Shown here one piece after another: positions 30,054-41,332 of a DNA stretch of 64,000 nt. The stretch is from NCBI GenBank assembly GCA_021927905.1, contig BLLK01000038.1:1674001-1738000 (forward strand). Reading direction: 5' to 3'. The notes under the pieces were generated by a model. That model was not told where the DNA came from. It searched no databases and saw only the letters and a list, made by a program, of their open reading frames with translations. The position numbers were made by a program, and so were the translations under genes. Origin of the DNA: Chaetoceros tenuissimus (taxonomy: Eukaryota; Bacillariophyta; Thalassiosirophyceae; Chaetocerotales; Chaetocerotaceae). Within the stretch, counting starts at the first letter, position 1. Every line of letters starts with the position of its first letter.

Positions 30054-31616
30054 TCATCGAATTTGATCAATTACGTTCTGTAATATGTAGAGTGCTTCTG
30101 ATGCACCTGCCTCGTTTTCGTAATGACACCAATCTTTCGGACTATCCCAAAGTGGGGAAATAATAAAGTTTGTATCTATATATTGAACATTACTTTCCTC
30201 TGCCACTTCTCTCAGTACTTTGTTGTACAAGTCAATGACATGAGGAGATCGCCAATCCGTTGGTGGCTAATATAATATTGGTGAGTCAAATATGAGAAAC
30301 GTTTCAAAAGAGACAATAAATACACATTATTGACAACTTACACATTGACCAACCATATCTCCAATGGGAATATAATGAACAGATCTCAAAATGATATGTT
30401 GTACTGAAGGCACATATGTTTGAATATTACCGACAACCTTCAACATGTCTTCTTTATACTGTGGAAGCAAGGTTGGCAAACCAGTAGGCCAACCAGCAGT
30501 CCATTGACCTAATGCAACAATCACAGTATTACATCCTTTAGCCTTGACTTTATTATACAAGAATATATCCTTGACTTGATGTGGAAATTGTGCATCAGCC
30601 CAATGAAATTGTATTCCTTCCTTGATTTCGCTAACATTCTTTGCAGATGATTCCATTTCTTGCATTTTTGTTTTGAATATTTGATTCCAATGATTGACTA
30701 GTACACGATTATGACTATCTCCCAGTGCACATATTGCAGTACCATTGCTATTCTTTTGGACAAGTTCCTTCAATTGACGTTCGTTCCATAATGTTTTTTC
30801 AGAGTTATGCCATTCAAAATGGTATGGTTCGAAGCGATCAATACTTGTTTTATCAGCACATCTCGGTTCCTTCTGTTCATTCTTTTCACGACAATTTTGA
30901 GGTTGATATCTTGTCCATAATGGTTTTGAATTTGTTTCATGGGATATCCATTGACCAAACAAAGAATCTCGTTTGCGAGTAGAATCCATATTTCTTGAAC
31001 TTTGTATTGTATTGATGTGTGCATCGTCCATTGTAATTCTATTATTCCCAGGATCTTCTAGACAAATAGAAGTGAAATTCAAATCAAATGTAAATTCATT
31101 ACAGAATAAAGCTATGATTTCCACAAAATACTTTTTGCCAATCTGTACATTTTGATATGCACCATTGATTATATCCTGATCTTTGTTTGTGGAATAATCA
31201 TAGGTCCACTCTAACATGTGTAGTGATGGTCCAGATAGTCTTCCTCTGAGTACTGGTTTGAAGCATTTACGATTTGCCTTGAGATGAATGTTTATCTTTT
31301 GTTTATGAGGCAAATGAACTATTTTCAAAATGTCATTTATCAAAGTTGCATTTAGATTCATGTGAATGACTTCCTCCAAAGTAGAATGATCGTCTTTTGA
31401 ATCAGGTATAGAGTAATTTTCCAAAGATGGCATATGTTCATGCTGAGATTTTGGAAACGACTGGTTGGCTAGTTCCTGTTTGTTCTTTGGTACATCTTGG
31501 ACGAGATGAACATCTTCTTCTTCCAATAGACTTGAGAATTGACTGATGAAACATAACGTAGAAAAGAGAACAATGAAAATAACAAGAAAGTATTTCATTG
31601 CTAAGCTCTGTTTCAT
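30054..31616 (-). CDS. Type II membrane SGNH / PC-esterase-like protein, copy 1
   Basis: Exon 1 31616-30342 (425 codons), intron 30341-30267 (GTAAGT...TTTAG), exon 2 30266-30054; 495 residues. One N-terminal membrane anchor (YFLVIFIVLFSTLCFI). The first lumenal half (about 100-215) looks like the Ig-like region of NXPE/TBL-type proteins. GDSHNR (about 298) is the SGNH nucleophile block. VALGQW follows, and DWCHY in exon 2 (about 473) can supply the catalytic Asp-x-x-His. Related plant TBL proteins O-acetylate cell-wall sugars. Substrate here unknown; a surface-glycan role is inferred. Convergent with the P450-like gene. Confidence 0.8.
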
Positions 31617-32048
31617 CCTTTATTATAACATGTCTGTATATATACGTAGTAGCTTTTAAATAGGAATACTGCTTTGCAACAGAGACTAATATTCTCGTAG
31701 CGATAGAGGATGTTTGTTTTGCAGTTTTGCAGAGAATGTTTGACCGTCATTGGAGAATCAGTGAGAGGTCGTCATAACGGCCATTTAACCTTTTTGATAG
31801 TCTCATTCTTTCATGTCAGGACAAGTTGTTTGGTTGTTTGTGAATACAAGTACTGATCGGAACTTGAAGTAAAGCATAGACAAACAAAACAAAAAATGTG
31901 GCATTTTATGGGTGAAAAAGTATAATTAATGCTCAGATTGAGTACTAGATTATTTTCATCAAACAAAACTTTGTGACATGAAAACCATCTCACCTCTTTC
32001 AAATTTCAATGAAAGAATATTTGATTCTTCTACTATTCTAGCGGTTGC
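31617..32048. other. Spacer between esterase gene and BTB relic
   Basis: 432 bp upstream of the esterase gene and downstream of the BTB relic; repeated at 36715-37146. A TATATA-rich stretch lies about 20 bp upstream of the start codon region (31635-31645). No gene. Confidence 0.4.
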
Positions 32049-32557
32049 CTATACTCTTGGTCTTGGTGCTATCAAAATAGAGGAATCATGCCAACGAGCA
32101 ATTATTTGATCATTGGTGAAATCCCATTTTTCTAAATCTATATCCTGTTCACTAAGACAATGCGCCCATGTATTATCAGTACAAAATCGCACAAAACGCC
32201 CGTCAGCGTCACGATGCCTAATTTTTTCCAGATATACCGTACCATCGACATCATAGTTGTATTTTAAGCTGAACTGCTCAACTTTTGCTAATGCAAACTT
32301 ATCCAACACATGCTTAAATTTTGTATCGGTTGTTTCATCCACGGCGATGTAAACATAAGTATCTTCGCCTATAGAGGCAGTTTGATCCAAGAATCGAATA
32401 ACCTTTGGAGGAGAAACTTCAAACGCATTGCGTTTTCTTGATGGTTTCTTCTTGGAAGGTGGTTTTTTGAATTCTTTTGATTGGATAGTACTCTTCAGTT
32501 CATTTGACTTTGCTGCCTTTTTCGAGAAGTAAGTCTCTATTGCTCTAGATTCAAGGC
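32049..32557 (-). pseudogene. 3' fragment of the BTB gene at the duplication junction
   Basis: Identical to 37147-37655, the last about 170 codons of the BTB gene (KKPPSKKKPSRKRN, SIGEDTYVYIAVDE, stop at 32049). Upstream of 32557 the reverse frame runs by chance into the antisense of the Ser/Pro minisatellite. No BTB domain and no promoter remain. It is a by-product of the tandem duplication. Confidence 0.85.
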
Positions 32558-32559
32558 TA

Positions 32560-32817
32560 CCAACAGCAACACCAACTGTTTCTCCCTCGAGACCACCTTC
32601 ACCAATGCCGAGTCCATTTCCCACAATGCGTCCAAGTGTTTCTCCCTCGAGACCACCTTCACCAATGCCGAGTCCATTTCCCACAATGCGTCCAAGTATT
32701 TCACCATCGCAATTCCCAACAGCAACACCAACTGTTACTCCCTCGAGACCACCTTCACCAATGCCGAGTCCATTTCCCACAATGCGTCCAAGTGTTTCAC
32801 CATTGGAATCACCTTGA
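32560..32817 (+). pseudogene. 3' fragment of the Ser/Pro-repeat gene
   Basis: About 86 codons of the repeat stalk ending at the same stop (SPLESP) as the gene at 24727. It lacks signal peptide, Cys modules and promoter. It differs from the parent array by loss of about one compound repeat, as expected for exchange within the minisatellite. Confidence 0.8.
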
Positions 32818-33169
32818 CGGACTTTAGTCTTTTGATGTACAAACTTCATTCAAATGGTATTTTGACATTTCATATTGGTCAATTCGGAGATTTAACCTGC
32901 GAATGGTATTTGATAAGTTAACTTCATGTTTCATCTTTATTATTTTTAGACTTCGCAACATATTTTATTCCTTTACTCTACATTGATTTCATTTGCTAAA
33001 TAAATCGCGATAGGTAAAATGTCTATTTTTTAGTATATAAAGTCTCAATAATCGTATATCACAATTTTAAATTATGAACGTGATTTTACCGCTGTCGCTT
33101 GATTTCATACATTATCTGTAACTCATTGATTATAGTCATTACCCTAATAATATAAATGAAATTCATAGA

Positions 33170-33369
33170 TTAGATCAAATCCTTCACATTCTTTGGCAAT
33201 TCCTCAATTTGAGTGGCATAGAACTGTTACAGTGAAAAGGTTGATGGATACACCTTTACGTCCAAAACGTCCAGATCTACCGATGCGATGAATGTAATTC
33301 TCGCGATTCATAGGCAAGTCAAAGTTAATCACAAGAGGACCTGCTGAATATCAATACCACGAGCAAGAA
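33170..33369 (-). pseudogene. Relic of the eIF4A 3' end, second copy
   Basis: Identical to 28072-28271 at offset 5098, with the same missing base and deletion. The decay therefore predates the tandem duplication. Confidence 0.85.
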
Positions 33370-33611
33370 TAATATAGCCTATTTAGTCGGAATGCCCTTT
33401 AATAAAAAGCATGAGAAGTCTGAAAAAGCGATCAGAGTGCCGTTTCAGAAGATCCAAGATCCAAAAAGAGCGAACAACTGCGAATTACATTCAACATGCA
33501 CAGACAACACACAGTAAACTCCCAATCAACACTTCCATAATTTCCATAGTGATCCTTTTTGATCAGCAAACGCTTTCAAATCATATCTATATCGAAGGAA
33601 TATAAAGTACC

Positions 33612-35004
33612 ATGTCTTTCACAGAGGACTTAGCTCATAAGCTGCAATTGCTCAACCTGAACCATGCCTTGTACAACATTTTCGCCTATCTTCTCAAGCC
33701 TATCACCGCCTTCATCACCTTGTACCAAAGTAAGCCGGCAAACACTGCAGTCTACCTCCACCAGAAACGTATCCGTTATGGAAAGAACTTTGCATGTGCT
33801 GGTGGTCTATGGATGAGCGACTTTGAAGAAGTCAAGAAGAATCTACTTGAACCACAAGCTAGGACATATAAACTTGCACCTTCCCAACTTCGTAAAGAAG
33901 TCCTACCAAAGAGTTTTCTTTTGTCACTTTCTCAAGCAGGAGCAGGTGGTAATGGAGACTGGGAAGCATATAGAGCTGCTGTAAACGAAGTCATCTTTGA
34001 TGATTCTGTCAAGGAACGTTGGGGAGATTCTACTGCTCGGAAGTTGATTGATGATTTGGCAGAGGAATATAAAACCCTAAAGATGGATGATAAGCTTGAT
34101 TTCTTTTTCGAGTCTAACGATTCTGGATTGAATATGTTTCTCGCAAAGTATCTTCACTACGTTATTTTCGGTATTGATCCGTCGAATGAAGAAGCTATCA
34201 AGGCAATTGTGAAGTTCCATTACGAACTCAAGTCCGCTGCATATCATATCAATGTAATTAGTCAAATTCTTTTCAGAAAGAACGAGAGTGAAGTTGAGCA
34301 GGCATTATCAAAGGTAGCAAAAATTTATGAGGATAGTCCAACTATCTCTAAAATGAATGAAAATGAAGAGCGTTACAAGAATATGACCAAGAAAGAACTC
34401 TCTCTACTTATGGTCAGCATCATGGTACGTGAAGATATGTCTTCTATTTCTCTTGATTTTTTAGACATTATTTCTAAACTGTTGTTCCTAGTCCCTTGCT
34501 GGAATGGTTGGGCCACAAACTCTAGCAACCATTGTGCTAGGAAACAGGGGTCTACCAGAATATGAAGGAAAGAAAACTGGATCTATTAAAGTAGAAAACA
34601 TCTGGGACACTATCGATCTTAACGATCGTGATGAGGTTTTGAAATATATGTTGGAATGTGGAAGACTAAGACATCCAGTTTCAAACACTCACAAAATTGC
34701 TCAAGAACCATTCGCTGCAGAAGTCAATGGAAAGAATGTCAAGTTTCCAAAGGGTACTTTAATTTACATCCCTATGCAATTAGCAAGTCTTGATGAGTCT
34801 GTCTATGGAGCTGATACATTCGAGTTTAATCATAATCGTGAGAACTTGTGTCCATTCAGCACAATCTTCCATTCCTTTGGAAATGAGACAAATGGTCGCA
34901 TCTGTCCTGGAAAAGCAGTAGCGGAAACCATGATTGTTGATGTTCTTATTGCATTGGGTAAAGTTCGCCGTGGATTGACTGACCAAGCTTATGGAACCAT
35001 GTAA
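33612..35004 (+). CDS. Cytochrome P450-like protein, copy 3
   Basis: Exons 33612-34424 and 34492-35004, 441 residues, translation identical to copy 2, including ECGR and the axial-Cys loop. Its promoter (33370-33611) is also identical to that of copy 2, so both copies should be expressed alike if the duplication is real and not an assembly artefact. Confidence 0.8.
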
Positions 35005-35151
35005 TGTTCATCTTGAGACTGTAAAGAGGCCGTTCAAATTCTTCAACCTAATCACAAATATATAAACTTTACAATTTCATCTTTTCATATCTATCTTTCA
35101 TTTTTGAAAAACATGCTTTTACGATATATATTTTGTGCAAACGATGGAACT

Positions 35152-36714
35152 TCATCGAATTTGATCAATTACGTTCTGTAATATGTAGAGTGCTTCTGAT
35201 GCACCTGCCTCGTTTTCGTAATGACACCAATCTTTCGGACTATCCCAAAGTGGGGAAATAATAAAGTTTGTATCTATATATTGAACATTACTTTCCTCTG
35301 CCACTTCTCTCAGTACTTTGTTGTACAAGTCAATGACATGAGGAGATCGCCAATCCGTTGGTGGCTAATATAATATTGGTGAGTCAAATATGAGAAACGT
35401 TTCAAAAGAGACAATAAATACACATTATTGACAACTTACACATTGACCAACCATATCTCCAATGGGAATATAATGAACAGATCTCAAAATGATATGTTGT
35501 ACTGAAGGCACATATGTTTGAATATTACCGACAACCTTCAACATGTCTTCTTTATACTGTGGAAGCAAGGTTGGCAAACCAGTAGGCCAACCAGCAGTCC
35601 ATTGACCTAATGCAACAATCACAGTATTACATCCTTTAGCCTTGACTTTATTATACAAGAATATATCCTTGACTTGATGTGGAAATTGTGCATCAGCCCA
35701 ATGAAATTGTATTCCTTCCTTGATTTCGCTAACATTCTTTGCAGATGATTCCATTTCTTGCATTTTTGTTTTGAATATTTGATTCCAATGATTGACTAGT
35801 ACACGATTATGACTATCTCCCAGTGCACATATTGCAGTACCATTGCTATTCTTTTGGACAAGTTCCTTCAATTGACGTTCGTTCCATAATGTTTTTTCAG
35901 AGTTATGCCATTCAAAATGGTATGGTTCGAAGCGATCAATACTTGTTTTATCAGCACATCTCGGTTCCTTCTGTTCATTCTTTTCACGACAATTTTGAGG
36001 TTGATATCTTGTCCATAATGGTTTTGAATTTGTTTCATGGGATATCCATTGACCAAACAAAGAATCTCGTTTGCGAGTAGAATCCATATTTCTTGAACTT
36101 TGTATTGTATTGATGTGTGCATCGTCCATTGTAATTCTATTATTCCCAGGATCTTCTAGACAAATAGAAGTGAAATTCAAATCAAATGTAAATTCATTAC
36201 AGAATAAAGCTATGATTTCCACAAAATACTTTTTGCCAATCTGTACATTTTGATATGCACCATTGATTATATCCTGATCTTTGTTTGTGGAATAATCATA
36301 GGTCCACTCTAACATGTGTAGTGATGGTCCAGATAGTCTTCCTCTGAGTACTGGTTTGAAGCATTTACGATTTGCCTTGAGATGAATGTTTATCTTTTGT
36401 TTATGAGGCAAATGAACTATTTTCAAAATGTCATTTATCAAAGTTGCATTTAGATTCATGTGAATGACTTCCTCCAAAGTAGAATGATCGTCTTTTGAAT
36501 CAGGTATAGAGTAATTTTCCAAAGATGGCATATGTTCATGCTGAGATTTTGGAAACGACTGGTTGGCTAGTTCCTGTTTGTTCTTTGGTACATCTTGGAC
36601 GAGATGAACATCTTCTTCTTCCAATAGACTTGAGAATTGACTGATGAAACATAACGTAGAAAAGAGAACAATGAAAATAACAAGAAAGTATTTCATTGCT
36701 AAGCTCTGTTTCAT
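35152..36714 (-). CDS. Type II membrane SGNH / PC-esterase-like protein, copy 2
   Basis: Exons 36714-35440 and 35364-35152, 495 residues, identical in translation to the copy at 30054: N-terminal anchor, Ig-like half, GDSHNR block and DWCHY. Same convergent arrangement with a P450-like gene. Confidence 0.8.
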
Positions 36715-37146
36715 CCTTTATTATAACATGTCTGTATATATACGTAGTAGCTTTTAAATAGGAATACTGCTTTGCAACAGAGACTAATATTCTCGTAGCG
36801 ATAGAGGATGTTTGTTTTGCAGTTTTGCAGAGAATGTTTGACCGTCATTGGAGAATCAGTGAGAGGTCGTCATAACGGCCATTTAACCTTTTTGATAGTC
36901 TCATTCTTTCATGTCAGGACAAGTTGTTTGGTTGTTTGTGAATACAAGTACTGATCGGAACTTGAAGTAAAGCATAGACAAACAAAACAAAAAATGTGGC
37001 ATTTTATGGGTGAAAAAGTATAATTAATGCTCAGATTGAGTACTAGATTATTTTCATCAAACAAAACTTTGTGACATGAAAACCATCTCACCTCTTTCAA
37101 ATTTCAATGAAAGAATATTTGATTCTTCTACTATTCTAGCGGTTGC

Positions 37147-38904
37147 CTATACTCTTGGTCTTGGTGCTATCAAAATAGAGGAATCATGCCAACGAGCAAT
37201 TATTTGATCATTGGTGAAATCCCATTTTTCTAAATCTATATCCTGTTCACTAAGACAATGCGCCCATGTATTATCAGTACAAAATCGCACAAAACGCCCG
37301 TCAGCGTCACGATGCCTAATTTTTTCCAGATATACCGTACCATCGACATCATAGTTGTATTTTAAGCTGAACTGCTCAACTTTTGCTAATGCAAACTTAT
37401 CCAACACATGCTTAAATTTTGTATCGGTTGTTTCATCCACGGCGATGTAAACATAAGTATCTTCGCCTATAGAGGCAGTTTGATCCAAGAATCGAATAAC
37501 CTTTGGAGGAGAAACTTCAAACGCATTGCGTTTTCTTGATGGTTTCTTCTTGGAAGGTGGTTTTTTGAATTCTTTTGATTGGATAGTACTCTTCAGTTCA
37601 TTTGACTTTGCTGCCTTTTTCGAGAAGTAAGTCTCTATTGCTCTAGATTCAAGGCTAGAACTAGCATCATGGCAATCATTTATCTTCTCCCTCAATTCTT
37701 TTTGGAATTGTGTACTGGACTTGCAGCTTTTTCCCCTGTGGAAATTAGGTTGACAACATCTTTTCTTGATGAGGAAATTGTTTCTATTTATCTGCATGCA
37801 GAGATCTTTTGCAGTGGATGAATCCAATACGCAACCACAATCTAGAACGACAACTACATCATTCAGCACTTTCTTACTAAAGTCACATCTCAACTTGACA
37901 GCTCCTGATAATGATGCCAAATCCTTGATTGTAGAGCTAAATAAAGGTGGCAACTTCTCAAACTTCTCAATAGCTGGTAAGAGCCAATTCAAAAGTTGAT
38001 GTTTTGGTATAACACTGAAATCTACAATCGATAACAAGCTCTGTACATGAAAAGGTGATGTAATGTCATTATCTTCAATATAGTCCAATATCAGAGCGGC
38101 AAAATCTGTTTCCGAAATGGTACCTGGTATAAAACGCGTAAGCAAATCGGCAAAGATGTCTATAGGTATATTGCTCCTTGCACTTCGAGTCATTTCTGCC
38201 AAGTATTCACCAAGAAAAAACAGAATATGTGCCTTTTCCTCATTGATGATTTTTTTCTCTCTTGAAAATGGATGGTACATCAAGAGAGAAAGAGCCTCCA
38301 GCATATCACTACTTCCATCATCTAGCCATAATTCGATATGATCAGCAAAAAATGAAGATCTCTTCATAGGTAATCTTTCGTTTGCAGCTTTTATGCACTC
38401 CTCATCACTAGCTTCTATTCCGTAAAAGACTATATTTGCATATGCCAAGCCATTATCAAGCTGAGTTCTCCAATAGTCCAGAATCACCTGTCGTAAACTA
38501 TCACATTGCATATAATCTGCAAACTTGCACAAAGGAACTAAACAATCTGCGTGAGGATACGGTTTCCAAGAATCATCAACTTCCAATATTCCATCATAGC
38601 AAAACCTTAGAAAGCGATCAATTTCATTGAAGCAATCTGTTGATAAATGAATATTCATTTGTCCATTGGCAGATTCAGCAAATCGATCTCCTTCAAATGT
38701 AAGTTTGACAAGGTCGCATGAAAGAAGAAAACTTTTATGTGCATGGATGCGTCGAGTTCTAGCTTCTTCTACTTTTTCTTTGTTGCTTTTGGCCTCTTTT
38801 CTTGAACCAAGCTGTTCATGGAATATCAGTTCGATATCAGAACCTCCTAGTGTCTTATCTAGAAGACGATCGAAATGAGACTTTGGAGTTTTCAAGAGGA
38901 TCAT
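37147..38904 (-). CDS. BTB/POZ-domain protein A
   Basis: Single exon, 585 residues, ATG at 38904. BTB fold at about residues 20-120: SDIELIFHEQ, IHAHKSFLLSCDLVKLTFEG, an IDRFLRFCYDGIL helix pair. After it comes a helical region with a BACK-like flavour (about 130-350), a Cys cluster (CGCVL, KKRCCQP), a Lys/Arg-rich stretch (KKPPSKKKPSRKRN, possibly a nuclear signal) and a conserved C-terminal domain (SIGEDTYVYIAVDE). BTB proteins often act as substrate adaptors of cullin-3 ubiquitin ligases; that role is family knowledge, not shown here. It is the intact parent of the fragment at 32049 and a divergent paralogue of the gene at 39524. Confidence 0.85.
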   Translation of the reverse strand: MILLKTPKSHFDRLLDKTLGGSDIELIFHEQLGSRKEAKSNKEKVEEARTRRIHAHKSFLLSCDLVKLTFEGDRFAESANGQMNIHLSTDCFNEIDRFLRFCYDGILEVDDSWKPYPHADCLVPLCKFADYMQCDSLRQVILDYWRTQLDNGLAYANIVFYGIEASDEECIKAANERLPMKRSSFFADHIELWLDDGSSDMLEALSLLMYHPFSREKKIINEEKAHILFFLGEYLAEMTRSARSNIPIDIFADLLTRFIPGTISETDFAALILDYIEDNDITSPFHVQSLLSIVDFSVIPKHQLLNWLLPAIEKFEKLPPLFSSTIKDLASLSGAVKLRCDFSKKVLNDVVVVLDCGCVLDSSTAKDLCMQINRNNFLIKKRCCQPNFHRGKSCKSSTQFQKELREKINDCHDASSSLESRAIETYFSKKAAKSNELKSTIQSKEFKKPPSKKKPSRKRNAFEVSPPKVIRFLDQTASIGEDTYVYIAVDETTDTKFKHVLDKFALAKVEQFSLKYNYDVDGTVYLEKIRHRDADGRFVRFCTDNTWAHCLSEQDIDLEKWDFTNDQIIARWHDSSILIAPRPRV

Positions 38905-39523
38905 GAATGCGAACTATGGAGATTTACTCGTCCCTACTTGGAAAATTCAACAGGCAAATTCTTTCGCTTTACTTGATGGTGTATATTGTTGTTGTTGAGA
39001 TGCTATTTACCTTTTTTATCATATATCAGTACGTCATCTCTCTACCTATGTCATTGGAGAATCAGTAACGGTTGGATAACCTTCTAAATTGCTCTCATTT
39101 TTCCAAATTATTGCTGACATGGGAAAATGAAGATTTTTTAATCAAGTCTCCAAAGAGTTGTGAAGTATAATTTGAAGTGCAGATGAGAGTACCTACCGTA
39201 TATACTGATTGAACTTCAAGAGATTATAAATGGAGCAGGATAAAAATATCATCTTCGTACGTACTTACTAAACTTTTTGTATTGAAGTTCATTTGTTCAT
39301 GTACGAGTATTATATTTGCCATCTCATCACAAAACCATCAATTATTCTAGGTAGGTATTACCTCTTCACTGAGACCATTATCTACATTAGAACTTGCATC
39401 CTATTTAATGACTTTCGTATGAATTCGTGAAAGTAGGCTGTCCGTTGGTTTTGAGGCGAATAGGTGATATAGGTGACAATCATAAATAATATCTTCTACC
39501 ATTATCAAGAAGCTTTACATACA
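38905..39523. promoter_or_regulatory. Divergent spacer between the BTB paralogues
   Basis: 619 bp without a coding frame, AT-rich, probably holding both promoters. The word 'gtcattggagaatcag' near 39052 also occurs at about 31748 and 36846. Confidence 0.4.
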
Positions 39524-41218
39524 ATGACTCAATTAAAATCTCCCAAGACGCATTATGAACTACTTCTAAAGAATGCTCTAGGAAGTTCTGATATCGAATT
39601 GATATTTCATGAACAACTCCCAGATTCTCAACGTAAACCTACAGAAGCTAGAACTCGAAGCATCCATGCCCACAAAATATTTCTTCATTCATGTGATCTC
39701 GTGAAACTTACATTTGAAGGAGATCGATTTGCTGAATCTGCTAATGGACAAATGAATATTCATTTATCAACAGATTGCTTTAATGAAATTGACCGCTTTT
39801 TAAAGTTTTGCTATGATGGAATATTGGATGTTGATGACTCTTGGACACCGTATCCTCATGCAGATTGTTTAGTTCCTTTGTACAAGTTTACAGATTATAT
39901 GCAGTGTCATAATTTACGACAGGTGATTCTTGACTATTGGAGAACTCAACTTGAGAATGGCTTGGCATATGCAAATATTATATTTCATGGATTAGAAGTT
40001 GGAGATGAGGAGTGCATCAAAGCTGCGAATGAAAGATGGCCAATGAATAGATTTAGATGTTCGCAAATGAGGGTTATTTCCGATCATAACGAATTATGGC
40101 TAGATGATGGAAGTAGTGCTTTGCTAGAGGCTCTCTCTCTCTTAACGCATCATCCATTTTCAAAAGAGAAAAAAATTATCAGTGTTGCGGACGAGGCATA
40201 CATTCGCCATGTTCTTGGTGAATACTTGGCAGAAATGACTCGAAGTGCAAGGAGCAATATACCTATAGACATCTTTGCCGATTTGCTTACGCGTTTTATA
40301 CCAGGTACCATTTCGGAAACAGATTTTGCCGCTCTGATATTGGACTATATTGAAGATAATGACATTACATCACCTTTTCAAGTACAGAGCCTGCTTGCGA
40401 TTGTAGATTTCAGTGTTATACCAAAACATCAACTTTTGAATTGGCTTTTACCAACTATCGAAAAGTTTGAGAAGTTGCCACCTTTATTTAGCTCCACAAT
40501 CAAGGATTTGGCATTACTATCGGGTGCTGTAAAATTGAGATGTGACTATAGTAAGAAAGTGCTAAATATCCAGGACAGAGTCATCTTTCTAGATTGCGGT
40601 TGTGTATTATCAGAAGACATTGCACTAAAACGCATTCAACAAAAGACAACAAAGAGTGTGTGTAGTCATCCCCATGTTCACAAAAAAACAGGTCGACAAA
40701 GTGTAAAGGTACTCCGAGAAAAGTGCAATGATAAAACTGAAGATAGTGTTGAATCGGCAGCGATTCGGTCTTACTTTGAGCGAAAGGAAGCCAAGAAGGA
40801 TGCTCTAAGAGCTATCCTACATTCGAAAGAGTTCAAGAAGACGACATCTCAGAAGATTGCTTCGAGAAAACGTAATCTATCCGACATTTTACCTCCAAAG
40901 GTTATGCGGTTTTTGGATCAAACCGCTACGATAGGCGAAGATACCTATGTTTACATCGCGCTAGATGAAGATGTCGATACAAAATTCAAGCATGTATTTC
41001 AGAAGTTTGCAAAAGCAAAAAAAGTACAGTATAGGTGGAAATATACATTCGATATTCCTGTGGATGTTTTACTGAAAAATCATCTGCGATTCGGCATTGA
41101 TGACAACAGAACTTGGTGGTCACAAGCACCTAATCCTCGTGATAAAGAAGAACTAATAGCGGAGACATGGAATTTTCACAATGACATCATGACAGCGCGT
41201 TGGGACCAACGAGGATAG
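39524..41218 (+). CDS. BTB/POZ-domain protein B
   Basis: Single exon, 564 residues; ATG at 39524 aligns with the start of paralogue A (LKSPKTHYELLL against LKTPKSHFDRLL). BTB domain at about 20-115 (SDIELIFHEQ, IHAHKIFLHSCDL, FLKFCYDGILDVDD). The middle is nearly identical to paralogue A over SARSNIPIDIFADLLTRFIP and PKHQLLNWLLP. C-terminal SIGEDTYVYIA-like domain (IGEDTYVYIALDED). The Cys cluster is reduced. The two genes are an inverted duplication; divergence is greatest in the C-terminal 150 residues. Confidence 0.85.
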   Translation: MTQLKSPKTHYELLLKNALGSSDIELIFHEQLPDSQRKPTEARTRSIHAHKIFLHSCDLVKLTFEGDRFAESANGQMNIHLSTDCFNEIDRFLKFCYDGILDVDDSWTPYPHADCLVPLYKFTDYMQCHNLRQVILDYWRTQLENGLAYANIIFHGLEVGDEECIKAANERWPMNRFRCSQMRVISDHNELWLDDGSSALLEALSLLTHHPFSKEKKIISVADEAYIRHVLGEYLAEMTRSARSNIPIDIFADLLTRFIPGTISETDFAALILDYIEDNDITSPFQVQSLLAIVDFSVIPKHQLLNWLLPTIEKFEKLPPLFSSTIKDLALLSGAVKLRCDYSKKVLNIQDRVIFLDCGCVLSEDIALKRIQQKTTKSVCSHPHVHKKTGRQSVKVLREKCNDKTEDSVESAAIRSYFERKEAKKDALRAILHSKEFKKTTSQKIASRKRNLSDILPPKVMRFLDQTATIGEDTYVYIALDEDVDTKFKHVFQKFAKAKKVQYRWKYTFDIPVDVLLKNHLRFGIDDNRTWWSQAPNPRDKEELIAETWNFHNDIMTARWDQRG

Positions 41219-41332
41219 ATGTTTTAACTTTTTTGGATGTAGTAAATAAAAAGAGTGAGATAGGTAGGGTATATCAAGGACTACAGTAGTATGCAGAAAC
41301 GCATTAAATTTGAAGACCCCATTATAAAAATA

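Larger units (their letters stand above)
27484..32557. repeat. Tandem duplication unit 1 (about 5.1 kb)
   Basis: Repeated at 32582-37655 with a constant offset of 5098 bp. It contains the 3' end of the Ser/Pro gene, an eIF4A relic, a P450-like gene, an SGNH esterase gene and the last about 170 codons of a BTB gene. I saw no differences between the two units in the parts compared. The left edge lies inside the minisatellite and cannot be placed to the base. Confidence 0.9.
32558..37655. repeat. Tandem duplication unit 2 (5,098 bp)
   Basis: Copy of about 27460-32557, beginning in the minisatellite after the BTB fragment (junction near 32558, 'caaggcta|ccaacagc') and running on into the intact BTB gene at 37656. 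P450 and esterase translations are identical to unit 1. Confidence 0.9.
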
